The notes under the pieces were generated by a model. It had not been told where the DNA came from and did no database searches. It was given only the letters and a program-made list of their open reading frames with translations. A stretch of 64,000 nucleotides of DNA from Numida meleagris (lineage: Eukaryota > Chordata > Aves > Galliformes > Numididae): positions 14,115,876 to 14,179,875 of the forward strand of contig NC_034412.1 in the NCBI RefSeq assembly GCF_002078875.1. The letters run 5' to 3'. Shown here piece after piece: positions 37,801-49,834 of the stretch; within the stretch, counting starts at the first letter, position 1; every line of letters starts with the position of its first letter. The position numbers and the translations under genes are program-made.

Positions 37801-40800
37801 AGCATTAGAGCTGAACAAATAATTCTCAATGAATAATTTATCTGATTGATTTCCTCTTTTTCTTCTCTCCCTCTTCAGAGGCTATGCATGGACAGAACAA
37901 AAAGTATATTGAATTTATTCATTATTTGAAATTATTCACAATCTTGTTCAGTGAATAATTCTAGGCCTGAAAATCCTTTGAACTGTGGACTTTGAGTAGC
38001 TAATTTGCAGCTCACACCATAAAGTGTGTAATAACGAACTAACTAGCTAGCCAAGCACAGTTTTTAATTGCAAGAGTCTGACATCTGAATGAGTCCTGTT
38101 TGAAATTCAGTTCAGTAAGAGTACAAATGCTTAAGCTAAAAAGTCATTTTTACAGGCATTTTCCTAGTTCAGTGCAACTTCTCCAAAGCTGTGTTTAAAG
38201 ACTTTGGAGGATACAAGGCAACGTATTCACATGGTTCTAATAGTCTCCTTTTATTTTAATGAACCTTAGCAATAAATAGATTATCTTAGTCAGGAAAAGG
38301 AACATTCAGCTTAGTGTGAAAGCATATATTAATAAGACTACTAAAAAAGTATTTCATGTGGCAACTTTTGTCTTACTGAGAGCTCACATGGGCAAAGAAG
38401 GGAAATGAAGAAAAGTGGCTTGCAGACATTTCTATGGAAAGTAAAACTGGACAAGTGAAAACACTTGAGTTGAGTCTGGCAAGTCTCCACAGACACAGAA
38501 GTGATTTTTCCTACCTTCATTCTTTCCTACTTTATTCTTTTCCCAACATCCTACTCCTGCCTGTCCTTGACAGAATCATCAGTTTAAAAGTAAACTTCTT
38601 GGTCTCCACATCACTCTTATTGAAAGACTGGCTACAGAGAGCTGATCAAAACAGAAGGCAGGTAGACAACCAAAGCAGGATTTCAAGAAAGGCTTTAGTA
38701 TGCTTTAAAGTGTTTCAGTTAAGGGCTAGCTGAGGTCAGAGGTAGCATTAACTGGTATTTATCTGCCCCATCTTGTGAGTTTCTGTGTATCCCTAGAGGC
38801 TTTATCATATCCTACCTTTGAACTTCAGACTTTCAGTATGCTGTTGTATCTCTCATTCCACAACTTTGATTGTGACTGTAGTCAAAGAAAGAAGCTAGAG
38901 TTTATTTACCACCCATCAATCAGCAAACAAATTATTTACAGATGTGTTCATTTATTTGACTCTTTCATTTATTTACTTATGACTACAGCAAATACCACCA
39001 CCAGACAGCGTCCAGATGGAAAACAATTACCTCACACTGGAACCGTATGCTTCTCAAGAGAAACTGGGAAATGATTTGAAATTTAGACAGTTAGAAACAC
39101 TTAGAAGTATAACATTCAGGCCTTTTTTTTTTTGCTAGGAAATTCCCTTTGGATACAGTTACTATTAAATATTCCCGACATATCCAAAAAAAAAAAAAAA
39201 AAGGATTCAACATTCAGAAAGAGGCTTAGGATACTGTGAGTCCAAACTGAATGGTAATCCTGTGTAAGTGGCAACTCAAGAGTGCAATCTAGTCTTCTGA
39301 AAAAATTGCCCTGTGCACTGGGTCAAGTGCAAGAGTAAGCCAAACCATGTTGTTTACCCAAATACACGTGATGTGACTTGAAGCTCAAAGTATTGCTAGA
39401 TATAGCATGTCAGAATTTACTAGCAGAGGAAGAGCCTTTTGATGACAGTGAAAAATAAATAATTAGAAGATTACTATTTGATCAAATTTGGTTATAAAAC
39501 CTTACACTATTTGAAGTTGCTTAATAAAATTTATAACAATTTACAACATTATAACTGCTAAGGTAAGCAGGCAGCACAGCAAGATAGACCAGTATGCGTG
39601 ACAATGAAGTGTGTATGTCTATATTCTGTATTCTTCACTAGTATCTCACAGGCTTCACAATTCCAGAGAAGTGACAGTTCTGCAGTAATATCCAACAAAT
39701 ACTAGCACTGGGAAGTTGCAGATTGAGACCTTCTTTGCATCTCCAGACTGTGCTGGAAAAGAATCCAGCCTATCATCTGGATCATTAGAGTCAAAAGCTC
39801 TACAGGCCCCACATCATTGCTCAAATGGTAGAAACGATAGCTTTCATCTGCACTCCTCCAAATCCAGATGCACTGTCATTTACTCCTGCTGTGGTATTGC
39901 ATTTTGAACTTCATGTTTCACTGGGTTGTGCCTTAAAGGCAAAATGGATCCCTTATAATTCTAGAGAATAATTGAACTAATTCAATTTCCAGACATGTTT
40001 TAAAGATGTTTCTGTTCCCAGATATGTGGTCATTTGGAAGGCTTTTTTTCAGCCTTGGTTCTTTCTGTTGCTCTTTTCACTCGACAGAACTGGATAGAAC
40101 CCTTGCAAGAATTCTCACAAGGAACGGTAGTAGATGACAGCTTAAAACTGAATGCAGTGCTTGAGTATTTATATAAATAAATACGAATGCAGGAAACTCA
40201 TTCTACATAATAAAAAGAACACAACCCTGTACAAGAAAGAACTGTACGACCATCTTGTTTAAATAAGACACAAGATCATGCCTTATTAATAATAAAACTG
40301 GAAGTAATAACTGTGGAACTAATCTATCTTGGAGGGAACAGTATATTCCTGTATTTCCTGTGTTGGAGGGAAGAGCAGATTTTTGCCACAAAAACTCCTT
40401 TCTACATCCAAAAAGATGGGTTTCATCAAAAAGCTTATTTCTTGTTGTAAAGAAACTGAAATATTTTGGAGGCTTGCCAGACATCATGAAAAGCTAGATT
40501 TCCTAGGGATTTCTTTATATCAAGGAGTGCAAGTCCCGTTGATAGGAGAAGAAAGATATTAAAGCCTTAAAAATCCTTACATACACATATACATCCCAAC
40601 AACTTTACAAATAATACTTCACTTTTTATGAGATTCCAAGGTATTTGCAGATCTGAAAGAAGCAGTAGATCAAGTCTGTTAAACCAAAAGTTATTTTGAA
40701 AAGGACACCAAACACAAAAGATATGAGGCAGAGGCCTTCCTTCAGTTTTTCCGGTCCATGAATATAGGAACTGGCTTTGCCTTGATTGACCTTCCCTAAG

Positions 40801-41589
40801 AAAATACAGATCAGCATGAGATATTTCTGGACACCATTATTTATGGACTGAAACATGGCTTTTCAACCATAGGCTGCAGCTGATACATATGTAATTTAAC
40901 AGCTATGAATTCCTTCAATTGCCTTTAGAGAATTTCCATTATGCAGACAGAAGGTGATCACCACAGATTTAATATCTTACAGATTTTTTTTGTTTTTCAT
41001 GGCTGTTTTTCAGCTTATGAAGGTACAAATGGGATTCACAAAATAGAACAGAAGCTAAATTTATTATGCTCATTATTATACTACAATGTTCAATCACGAA
41101 AAAAAAGCCTATGATGAGTAAGTTAACTAATAACTACTTACGTTTCTAACTTGAAGTCATCCTCTCAGTGATACATTTCTAAATTCCTATTTTCTTTTCT
41201 TTTTCTGCCTTTTTTTTTTTCATCTGCTATAGAATTCCAAGACTAAACAAATAGCAGATGGGTCAATCTTTAAGTTGCAAGATGTAACTTTTCATTGTCA
41301 GGGATTTTTCATAGCACAGTAGGGCTCAATGGTGCTCCACAGTTTGAGGGCACTATATGGATTTTCTTTAAGTGATGACATTTAACTGGTATGAAGTAGA
41401 CACCTAAATCTTAGGATTTTGGAAAGAAAACAGTTGTGGGAAGATATTTTCAATGGCACAAATGAGAAGCAGCTAGTCACCTTCCTTTTCCACCAACTTT
41501 GTTTGCAGCACCCAAAATTGAACAATAGAAATCATCTTGAGATCCATAATATCTTTATAAATAATAGGTTATTATTCATATTATGACAC
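34894..41589. other. Gene-free unique sequence
   Basis: No gene is seen. The region holds a 27-bp tandem duplication (36798-36851) and A/T runs (37267-37280 T; 39186-39202 A). The rest is AT-rich unique DNA. Confidence 0.7.
36798..36851. repeat. 27-bp tandem duplication, one mismatch
   Basis: Two adjacent 27-bp units (36798-36824 and 36825-36851), each starting TTCCATTATTTT and ending CAGCTGTCTGAA, differ at one base. Each unit contains CAGCTG, an E-box. This is a recent local duplication. Confidence 0.92.
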
Positions 41590-42540
41590 TATACTCCGAA
41601 CAGGGTAGCCCATAGCTGGACTCAGTACTCCAGATTATAAGACGAGATCAGGTCACGATGATACTTCGCCCAGCACTAAGTGGAGAGGAAGAATCCCTCC
41701 ATCTTCCAGCAATGCCCTTCCTAAAGCAGCTCAGTGAGCTGTTGGCCACCTTTGCCATGAGGGCATATTGCTGGATCACGTTCAATTTGATGTCCATCAA
41801 GACCCCCGGGGCATTCTCTGCAAAGATGCTTTCCAGCTGGTTGGACCCCAGCCTGCTCTGATGCCTGCGGTTATTCTTGCCCAAGAACAGGAATTTGTAT
41901 TTTCCTTTGTTGAACTTCATGAGATTCCTGTCAGCCTATTTCTCCAGTCTAGTGATGTCCTTATGAATTGCAGCACAGCCATCTGGTGCATCAATCCCTC
42001 CAACAAATTTTGCATCATCTGCAACCTCAGTGAAAGTACACTCTACCCAATCATTCGAGCCATTAATACTACTGGCCCCAGTATCAACCCCTGAGGTATG
42101 CCACTGGCTTTTGGCTGCAGATCATGCTGTAGTTCAGCTAGTTTTGAATCCACCACACTATCCAGTTACCTAGACCATGTTTCCTCATTTTACCTATGAG
42201 AATGGTGTGGAGGTAGCAGCAAAAGCTTAGCTGAATTCAATTTATCAGCTGCTCTGCCCTCATCCACCGAGCCAGGCATCTTACTATAGCAGACTGGTCA
42301 CTTGGCCAAATAGGATTTCCCCTTCATTAAATCAATGCTAATTATTCCTAATCATCTTCTTGCCCTTCATATCTTTGGAAACGGTTTCCTGGATTAGCTG
42401 TTCCATCATCTTCCCAGGAATTGAAGTGAGGCTGACCAAGCCTATAGTTGGAGTAATGCTTCCTTTCTTCCAGCCTTCACAAACTCTCCTGACCACTATG
42501 ACCTTCAAAAATGATCAAGAGGCCTCAGAATGAAAATCAG
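41590..42540 (-). mobile_element. CR1 LINE, internal reverse-transcriptase fragment
   Basis: About 0.95 kb on the minus strand align in content and order with the reverse-transcriptase part of avian CR1 ORF2. From right to left, the segment covers the RT core region and then the stretch just after it. The copy lacks the 3' UTR and octamer tail at its left end as well as the 5' part, so it is truncated on both sides. It was probably cut by deletion or rearrangement after insertion. It is interrupted by several stops and indels and is clearly older than the copy at 11743. The right boundary is uncertain within about 80 bp. Confidence 0.9.
41648..42520 (-). pseudogene. CR1 ORF2 remnant (reverse transcriptase)
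   Basis: This is a broken reverse-transcriptase reading frame of a CR1 retrotransposon. The best surviving piece (41648-41920, minus strand) contains KFNKGKYKFLFLGKNNRRHQ, then SRLGSNQLES, APGVLMDIKLNVIQQYALMA, KVANSSLSCFRKGIAGRWRD and an end resembling the SREVILPLYSAL region. These match the order of the post-catalytic RT segment in CR1. Upstream (to the right), further coding-like sequence continues in shifted frames, including the worn region around 42000-42420. In-frame stops and frameshifts make it non-functional. Confidence 0.88.
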
Positions 42541-43250
42541 TTACCTTCATTGGTAAACATGAACCCACCTTTGTTATTACATGTGTTTCCATAACAATAC
42601 TTACAAGACATCTCATTTTCACCTCAGTGTTTTAAGGGTTAACAGAAACTCTTGTATTAATGCTGGTACATCACTCAGAATAATAAGTACTAAAGACAAG
42701 TTGTGAAATATTCCTGGTTTGGCACTCTGAAGGTAGGGCAGAGTTCTAGGCTAGGATATATTGTAATTCTATTAACCAACAGACTTACAATGCAGATGCA
42801 AATATGATGGAAATATTAAGAGAAATAATCAATATGAAATATGGCTTATCAGAAAAAATATTTTTTTAATGTTGAAAAAAATCCACTTTTCAAGACTTGG
42901 ACTTATTTCTGTCTCTTTTGAACAAAATGTTTCTCACAACCATCCAAAATTTTTGTACATTACATTTTATGCTTAGCAGAACCACAGAATCTAATTTTAG
43001 CCACCACCATTAAAAAAAAAAAACAACTTTTTTTTAACAATTAATTACAAAACACAAATCTGAAAAGGAAAATACTTTTTTTTGAGAAGTTCTGTTCTGG
43101 TGAACAATTTTGTGCTGACTGTATTTACACAGCATTTCATAACATTAAAAGAAGCTCAGTCCTGGGCTTTTATTTTTTCTAAAAAAGTGATAAAAAATGA
43201 CATCCTAGAAGTGTCTGTTCTTCATTAGGAACCTATTGGTCATGATCAAC

Positions 43251-43265
43251 AGGAGGAGGAGGAGG
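43251..43265. repeat. (AGG)5 trinucleotide repeat
   Basis: Five perfect AGG units lie 32 bp upstream of the X-box-like motif, within a locally GC-rich patch. Confidence 0.85.
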
Positions 43266-43296
43266 CTCCAGCCGACCCTCGCTCTCCTCTGCTCTT

Positions 43297-43310
43297 GTTG
43301 CTATGGCAAT
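43297..43310. promoter_or_regulatory. RFX X-box-like site
   Basis: GTTGCTATGGCAAT matches the near-palindromic X-box bound by RFX winged-helix factors (GTTGCCATGGCAAC) at 12 of 14 positions, with both half-sites recognisable. In animals X-boxes occur in promoters and enhancers of ciliary and some immune genes. No transcription start or gene is visible nearby, so this would be a distal element if real. A single motif hit in 64 kb may be chance. Confidence 0.35.
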
Positions 43311-43960
43311 ACTGAGCATCAGATTAGACCAGCTGTAAAGAGACATGCTGTGTGCTCCCCGAGTCCCTACTTTGCTCTTTCTTTTGTTGTTTTTTTTATT
43401 AACATAGCAGTACAGATTGTTTGCACTGAATGTATAATAATTATGTATGAAAGAATAAACTCATTAGACAGCAGAAACTACAGTCAAGGCAGAAGCCGAG
43501 TGGCAACTAAAAAGAAAAAGGAAATTTGGAAATTGTACATATGATAAATCGTCAAGTGTAGAGACAGAGCCAAAAATTGAATGAAACCTCTCTGCGGTTA
43601 TATGAGTACATTAACATTCATCGATGGAGTTTAGGGGTTTTAAAATTTCGTTTGAAGCCACTGACAGAAGCAGGTACAGATTATTTACAGCACTGACCTG
43701 AAGTGGTGTATAACCTCCTAAAACAAGCTGAACATAAAGCTGCAATGGAAACCTCTCAAGCAACACAGAGCATTTTTAAAGAGAGGATTTCAGAGCAGTT
43801 TTTAGTAAATTAAACATGGAAACTTCATTTCTATTTTGGGGAGAAAATATACATTTGGTGTTCTTCACTTACATACTTTCTTCTGTTAAGGCTGCTTGTG
43901 TTTATCATTAACATATAGAAGGGACACAAAATAATAAAATCCTGTGTATATATACAGAAA

Positions 43961-43972
43961 CACACACACACA
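43961..43972. repeat. (CA)6 dinucleotide repeat
   Basis: This is a short CA tract preceded by a TGTATATATACAG stretch, and is a minor microsatellite. Confidence 0.85.
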
Positions 43973-45035
43973 GAAACGCCCTAACTTCTTTATTCTAGAA
44001 AAAGAGCTCTATGTTTTAAGAGGTTATACATATCAGAGACACACACAGTATGCGGGGAATCGGGAAAGGGTTAGCTGTAGTTGGAGTCCTGTGCAGCCAG
44101 TCTCTGCCCTCTTGATAAATCGAGATCTGGCTGGCACATTGGCAGTGTTTCATGAATTCCATGCACTCTTTTGATACTTAAGCACTGTGACTGAATAGCT
44201 TTTACTTAGCAGGTTTCCTCAATAAAGCACCAATCAAGCTGAAAGAAATTGTTTAATCCATGACTTGGTCTAAGGCCAGGTCAAGTTGGTCTCATTTATC
44301 ATCTTTTTAAGGTGGAGCTTTTAAATATGGGCAGATGATACAGCTCTAAGTGTTGGAACCCATATGGAGAAGGTATGGGTCCATTACTATTAACAAGTCG
44401 TTGTTAATACCTCTTTGCCAAAGTAGCAGAACACAGCGCCTGGTCAAACATAAAAGCCTTTGAAGATTCTTCTGGGAATTCAGTTAGACTTTCGCTGTGT
44501 AAATGCACAATTTGTTTCTACTATATAGACCTTGAAATGAGGTAGATCCCAAAGGCTAGAGCAAAACATCTGCAATATCCTGTATGGGTCAGATATTCTA
44601 CTGATGTGATTTTCTCTTTGAAAATTGGTTTACAGATGGTTAGCAAGGTGTTCACAGTGCTCAGTTTTATTATTTCACTGTTGACATTTCCATCCAGTGC
44701 ACTGAGAGTAACTTTGTGAAGTCAGTACAATAATTACTGCCTAAAGGAAACATTATTCAGCTATGTGAGGAAATTTAAGCAAGTTATTTCATTTATTTTA
44801 TTATCATTTATTAACTTTTCACCATATGTAAAGCATCAGAGAATTTAGAGGGGAGTTTCAAAAGAATTACTCTTCATGAAACGCACTCCTGCTACTTTTA
44901 CTTTTCACGCTTGGCATCAGCCAGACTTATCAGCCAGATTTTGCAGAACAATGCTTTGTCCTGGTGTGCATCACCAGCACATTCTGGCTCTTCATCAATA
45001 CATCTAGCCCAGGGAGAGCAGCGCCATTCAAACAG

Positions 45036-45085
45036 TGATCGTCAGGACGATCAGAAACTAAGAACAGCTCATCTAAGAGCTCTTA
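45036..45085. repeat. Two adjacent small dyads
   Basis: TGATCGTC and GACGATCA (45036-45053) form an 8-bp-arm dyad around AG. Twenty bases later TAAGAGCTCTTA (45074-45085) is a perfect 12-bp palindrome. Two dyads within 50 bp are mildly notable, but no factor or element is identified. Confidence 0.65.
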
Positions 45086-48000
45086 TACTGCAAAACAAGT
45101 ATAATGGATACAGACAGTCTCCACAGACAAGATGATCAGAAAATGGTAGGTTCCAAAGAAATATTATTTTTCTCTATAACAAGACGGAATAGTTTCTTAA
45201 GTTCTTAACTGACTAGAAAACTTTGAAAGAGTGAAAGGGTTCATCTTGGGAATTGCTGTATTGCATCAAAAAATATTATCGGGTCCGTCTGGGCTAAATT
45301 TCTAGTCTCTGGGGGTGACTTAAGTTTGACATCCTTAAAAGGTCTCCATATACCTTGTAAATGCAACACTAGGCTCTCAAAATTGCAAGTGTAAACATTA
45401 AGTCAGATGTGTCTTGTGGGGATCAGTCAAGAAAACCCAATATTAAATCTCAGTAGAACTAATGAATCTGAATAATTAATACATTGACCACAATTACAAT
45501 CAGCTGTCAGCCACAAAATGTGATACAATTCATTAAACAAATATTGCCTATTTATTTCTGACCATTTTAGCAGCATGTATCTCTTCTAGACAGAAGCATG
45601 GAAAACTGGATAAATGGAAAGTCTGGTTTTTCCTTCCTTATTTTCACTGTTCACTAAAATACACTTGAGAAATAAAATTGGGGGGAATATATTATGCCTC
45701 AAAGGAAAGAAAAATTTGCTGGATACAAAAAAAATATATTATTATACTTTCCCATGTGGAAATAATACAGCTACAGCCAGCATGCCAAGCCTGATTTCAG
45801 ATCAGTATCATCTGTCATGCATGAACTATTCAAGTAACACAAGGGATTGCCGGGCTGACTTTGGTGTCAGAGTTGGCTTTACCATGCAATTTTTTAGAAA
45901 AACTGATGATAAAGGCTTGGAAGGATTTTCTTTTGCAAGATTAGTTAAATCATCACTTGAAAAATATGCAAAATTGAAAAGTGCTTTCATTATCAGATAA
46001 AGGTAATTTAAGCCTAATAGACGTCTAACTGCCCTTTTCTAGGCAACACAGGAACACTGCATAGCTATTGTGATTTAGGTAAGAGAAACAGCACAAGGGC
46101 TCTTGTGTTGGGCTGCAACACTTCAGTTGCTATTAAATGTAAATCAGTCCAATCCACATATTACAGAATGGCCACGGCTCAGGCTCATCCCACCTCCATT
46201 GGGAACATACCTGCCGTGACTCATTTCCTAGCTGATGTAAAGAGATACGAAGCTCCAAAGGGCAATTTTAACTGTGAAAGGAAGGAGCCTGTTAATCACC
46301 TAGCTGACACATCTGAGCTTAATCAAGATAAGTCAAGAGGGTCTGATCAATTTTGTTGCATTTCTGAGGAGAGTTCTTAGCTATTTTGTCATGTGGTGAA
46401 ACTGTTTTACAGTGCCTGTTGGTCCCTCAAACAGCACCAGGAACAGAGGAGAAAATCAGTGTTTCACATGATAACTTGCACCACTTTTACTTGAAACTGA
46501 GACAGCTACACCTTAAGCAAACATAAAATATGCTTGTTGCAAAAGGGCGTGCATGGCAGTATACTTGGCATTTTAGTAACAATGGCTCATGGCAGCGCTA
46601 TTTCTAATTATTTTTTACATTTTTATCAAGAAAATGGATTAATGTTCCATTTCATGATTTTCCACCGCTACTCATTTCAAGGCTCAGGCATTTTGATCAG
46701 ATGGTTCAATTCTCTTCTGTGAGCTTTACAAGTGCGCTGCAGTTTGCCCTTTTCAGTCCACTGCATTTTGAATACTTGTCTGTGTTTTTCTTCAATTCAC
46801 CTCCAGATTCCTGACTCTTGTTATTCATGACAAAGACTTCAATGACACTAGAAAGGACAGCCGCCTCAGTCCAGCTGCAATAAATCTCAGATCTGATGAG
46901 AAATAATTTGGCATTGCCTAAGCATGACATGAATATGTTACAAAAGTTCTGTCTTAGTTTCTAACTTGCAGCTTGAAGCTAAGAGCAGTGGATGAAATCC
47001 AAAGTCTACAGAGTAAGTTTTGGTCTTGGTCTTTGAAGCTTACCAAGACTTTCTCAAACTGCATTTTATAAGCCCACTATATATTTTTACTTGTGAAACC
47101 AACGTATTTTCTTGTAATTTTTTTCCTCTCTATCCAGTTGAAACCAGTACATTCATACTATGATCAAAGTGCAAATGTTGACATTTACACTGTCAGACAT
47201 TTAAATAAAATTCTTGTATAAGTATCTATTAGGCAAGATTTACTTCATGCCATTTTCAATCAACTACATAGACAAGCAGTATATATAGAAAAATAAATCC
47301 CCTATTCATACTTATACAAATATTTCATGTACACTTTGTTTATTCATTGGAAGAAACTGAGCATATCTTCCGCAGTTTTACTACAGGTCATCTGAAGGGC
47401 AGTATCAGGATTCCTGTGATCCATGTAGGCCTCCCATGGGGGCAAAGAACAAGACCTGTTTGATCCAGCACCTGCTGTGAAACCATCACTTGGATACTTT
47501 TTTGTAAATTTTTGCCAGACTGTGAATAGTATAAATATGTAAGAAAGAGCAACAGGAAAATCAGCTGGATATTGACAAAAATGCCATTAGGAGCTACTGA
47601 TCAATCATTTTGGGATACCTTTTTTTTCTTCTGGTTTACAGCTTCAGCAAGGTCAGCAGTTGGCATCAGTATTAGCAGACCAAGGCCACCACACAGTTTT
47701 TAGTTACACGTATTATTAATATTGTGCTTTTGCTATAGTTGAAATGGAATGTGCTGTAAATGTAAAATATGGCAGCTGGCTTTTTTATGTGATATTTTTG
47801 AATAGCTAGTTTGGAGACTATCCGGTGAGCTTTCAGAATATCCTGACAGAGTTTAGCTGTACAGCTAAATTCTAATGATTCTAATGCCACAGAAAACTTC
47901 TACTAAAGAAAAGAAATCCTCTTAATTGCCAGATAAATTCTTGGAGAGCTGTTTTGTTTTGTTTGAGTTTAGATCCTCTGGAACTTGACAAAAAGACCTC

Positions 48001-49295
48001 AGGGAATTGATTTCAGTAATAATTTTCTAAAGCTATTAAACTTAACAATGACTTCAAAGATTTAGCATCTGTTTTTTGAATGGTTGCATGAGGCCCACAG
48101 TTGGTGTACAATGTTTCACCCCACTTCAATCCCCAACTACCAAGATATTAAATGTTACGTAAAATACAAGCTTAGCCTGAAACCGTGGTTCTGATCAGGA
48201 AGAAGACTTTGAAATAGGGCATCTTTATGTTCAACACATCATCAGGTGAAAATCTAACGCCTGCTTCACTTACCAACAAACACACCTTTATGTCCCTGCT
48301 CACTTGTTAGCACCAGGAAAAGCCAGCTAAGTGAGGGGAGAGGGAGTTCTCTCTTCTAGCTCATATATCAGGAGCTGTTAGCAAAATTCTGGCTCTGTGG
48401 TGGAGATGTATGAGTCCAAAACAAACAAAATGTTTTTCAGATGCTAGACTGTTCAAAACTCTGACACTTGGAAAAAAATATTTTATTATGGTAAATTGAG
48501 CGAGTTTAATTAATATCAGCTTGCTGACAAATAAGTGTGCTGTTTTAATGGCTGGTTTTCACACTGTGCAACAAATCCTGACACACAAGCCTTTATAGGA
48601 GCTGAAGGCCCAGGCAGCTATGCTAATGTGGCTCCATTTCATCAGTTGGGTAAAGAGTGGGAGAAATGGATCTGTACAACTCCCTCCTCTGTGCAGGGGA
48701 GATCCTTCACTTCATTTCACAGGCAAAAAGCACGGCCAGGAGCTCTCAAATTAACCATCTGCATGGAAATATTTGTTCTTGGAAGAAACTTTCACCACCT
48801 ATTGCAAGACCTGTCCTGAATATCCATAGGCACTGTAGAAAGTGAATAAGCATTCCAAGATTTCCATATCTCAGATGACATCCTAGTTGTCCATTCACTC
48901 TCAGCACAATCCACACCACCTGTGAGTCAGTGCCAGTATTTGGCTTTTAGCTATGTGAGCTCTAGTCAAAAGAGTAGTTTTACACACACACACAAAAAAA
49001 GAAAACACACAAATGAAATGCTGATCTTTTAATGCTTCTGACCACAAAATGTGGTAGCGTAGCTTTGTCACTGGTTTGGTGGCTATTGCTACAGTGTTTG
49101 TGATCAAGGTGTTAAACATCTTCATGCACCATTATTAAATATAAACCAGGGTGTAACATGGGCATTGTGTTTGAAATATGGGTGTATAAATTCATGAGAA
49201 AGGAAAGAAGTGATATTTCAAATCTTTAAACCAACAGTTTCAACTTCTTACTTCTTCTCTCCCAATTAATATAGTTCAGAGGAAAACACAGGATA

Positions 49296-49300
49296 AACTT
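49296..49300. repeat. Target-site duplication (left) of the first solo LTR
   Basis: AACTT here is repeated immediately after the LTR at 49830-49834. A 5-bp duplication of host sequence is the footprint of retroviral integrase. Confidence 0.88.
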
Positions 49301-49829
49301 TGTCAACGGTTTACGGGCGTTAGGCCCGATTCCGTGACAAAGGGGACGGGGGACCCAAGGGCCCACGTCCCGGGAAAAGGGGAAAGGGGAAAAGGGTAGG
49401 GAGATGGCCCTGAGAGCAAAGAACAGCGGCAACAATCTGAGGAGAAACAAACTAATTTACTAAATAAAATATCGGAATGCAAAACAACACACTATAATAC
49501 AATATAATTACAATTTAAGCTGATAAATCCAATACAGAGAGAGAGAATGTCCCAAAATCAAGGTAGGCCTTACTCTACTACCGACGATAAGACGGCTGGA
49601 GAGCGAGGTGCTGCCAAGACGAGAGACGGCGGAAAAAGGGACGAGGTCTCGTGATCTGCAAGTTTTTATACTGCGAGCTTCTATCTTTTCCCTCCGGCTG
49701 GAAAATGGTAACAAAGGAGCAAAGTACCGTGGGGACTGTAGTAGTCCTTCTCTTCTGAGAACTAGGTATGTCCACTACATGATGTTATGATGTGGAATAC
49801 CAATAACCGAAAATCACAAAACCATGACA
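49301..49829 (-). mobile_element. Solo LTR of an endogenous retrovirus (copy 1)
   Basis: This is a 529-bp element with the terminal inverted bases TGTCA...TGACA. It is flanked by the 5-bp host duplication AACTT (49296-49300 and 49830-49834). Orientation is minus, judged from a TATAAAAA box on that strand (plus positions 49663-49670) and an AGTAAA variant poly(A) signal further downstream (plus 49456-49461) followed by a T/G-rich stretch. No gag, pol or env sequence adjoins it, so it is what recombination between two LTRs of a provirus leaves behind. A 5-bp duplication is compatible with ERVL-like or ERV1-like elements. I recognise the family as bird-type but cannot name it with certainty. The short frames inside it are not genes. 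Confidence 0.93.
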
Positions 49830-49834
49830 AACTT

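Larger units (their letters stand above)
42541..49295. other. Gene-free unique sequence
   Basis: I recognise no gene in 6.7 kb. The stretch includes an AGG microsatellite and an X-box-like site (43251-43310), a (CA)6 tract at 43961-43972 and paired small dyads at 45036-45085. Two non-repetitive segments, about 46130-46380 and 48480-48830, could be conserved noncoding elements. The 128-codon frame at 45614-46000 has no recognisable domain. Confidence 0.65.

Noticed and set aside
45614..46000. 128-codon plus-strand frame
   Set aside because: It shows no similarity to a known family and no codon bias distinct from its surroundings. It is within the range expected by chance for 64 kb on six frames.
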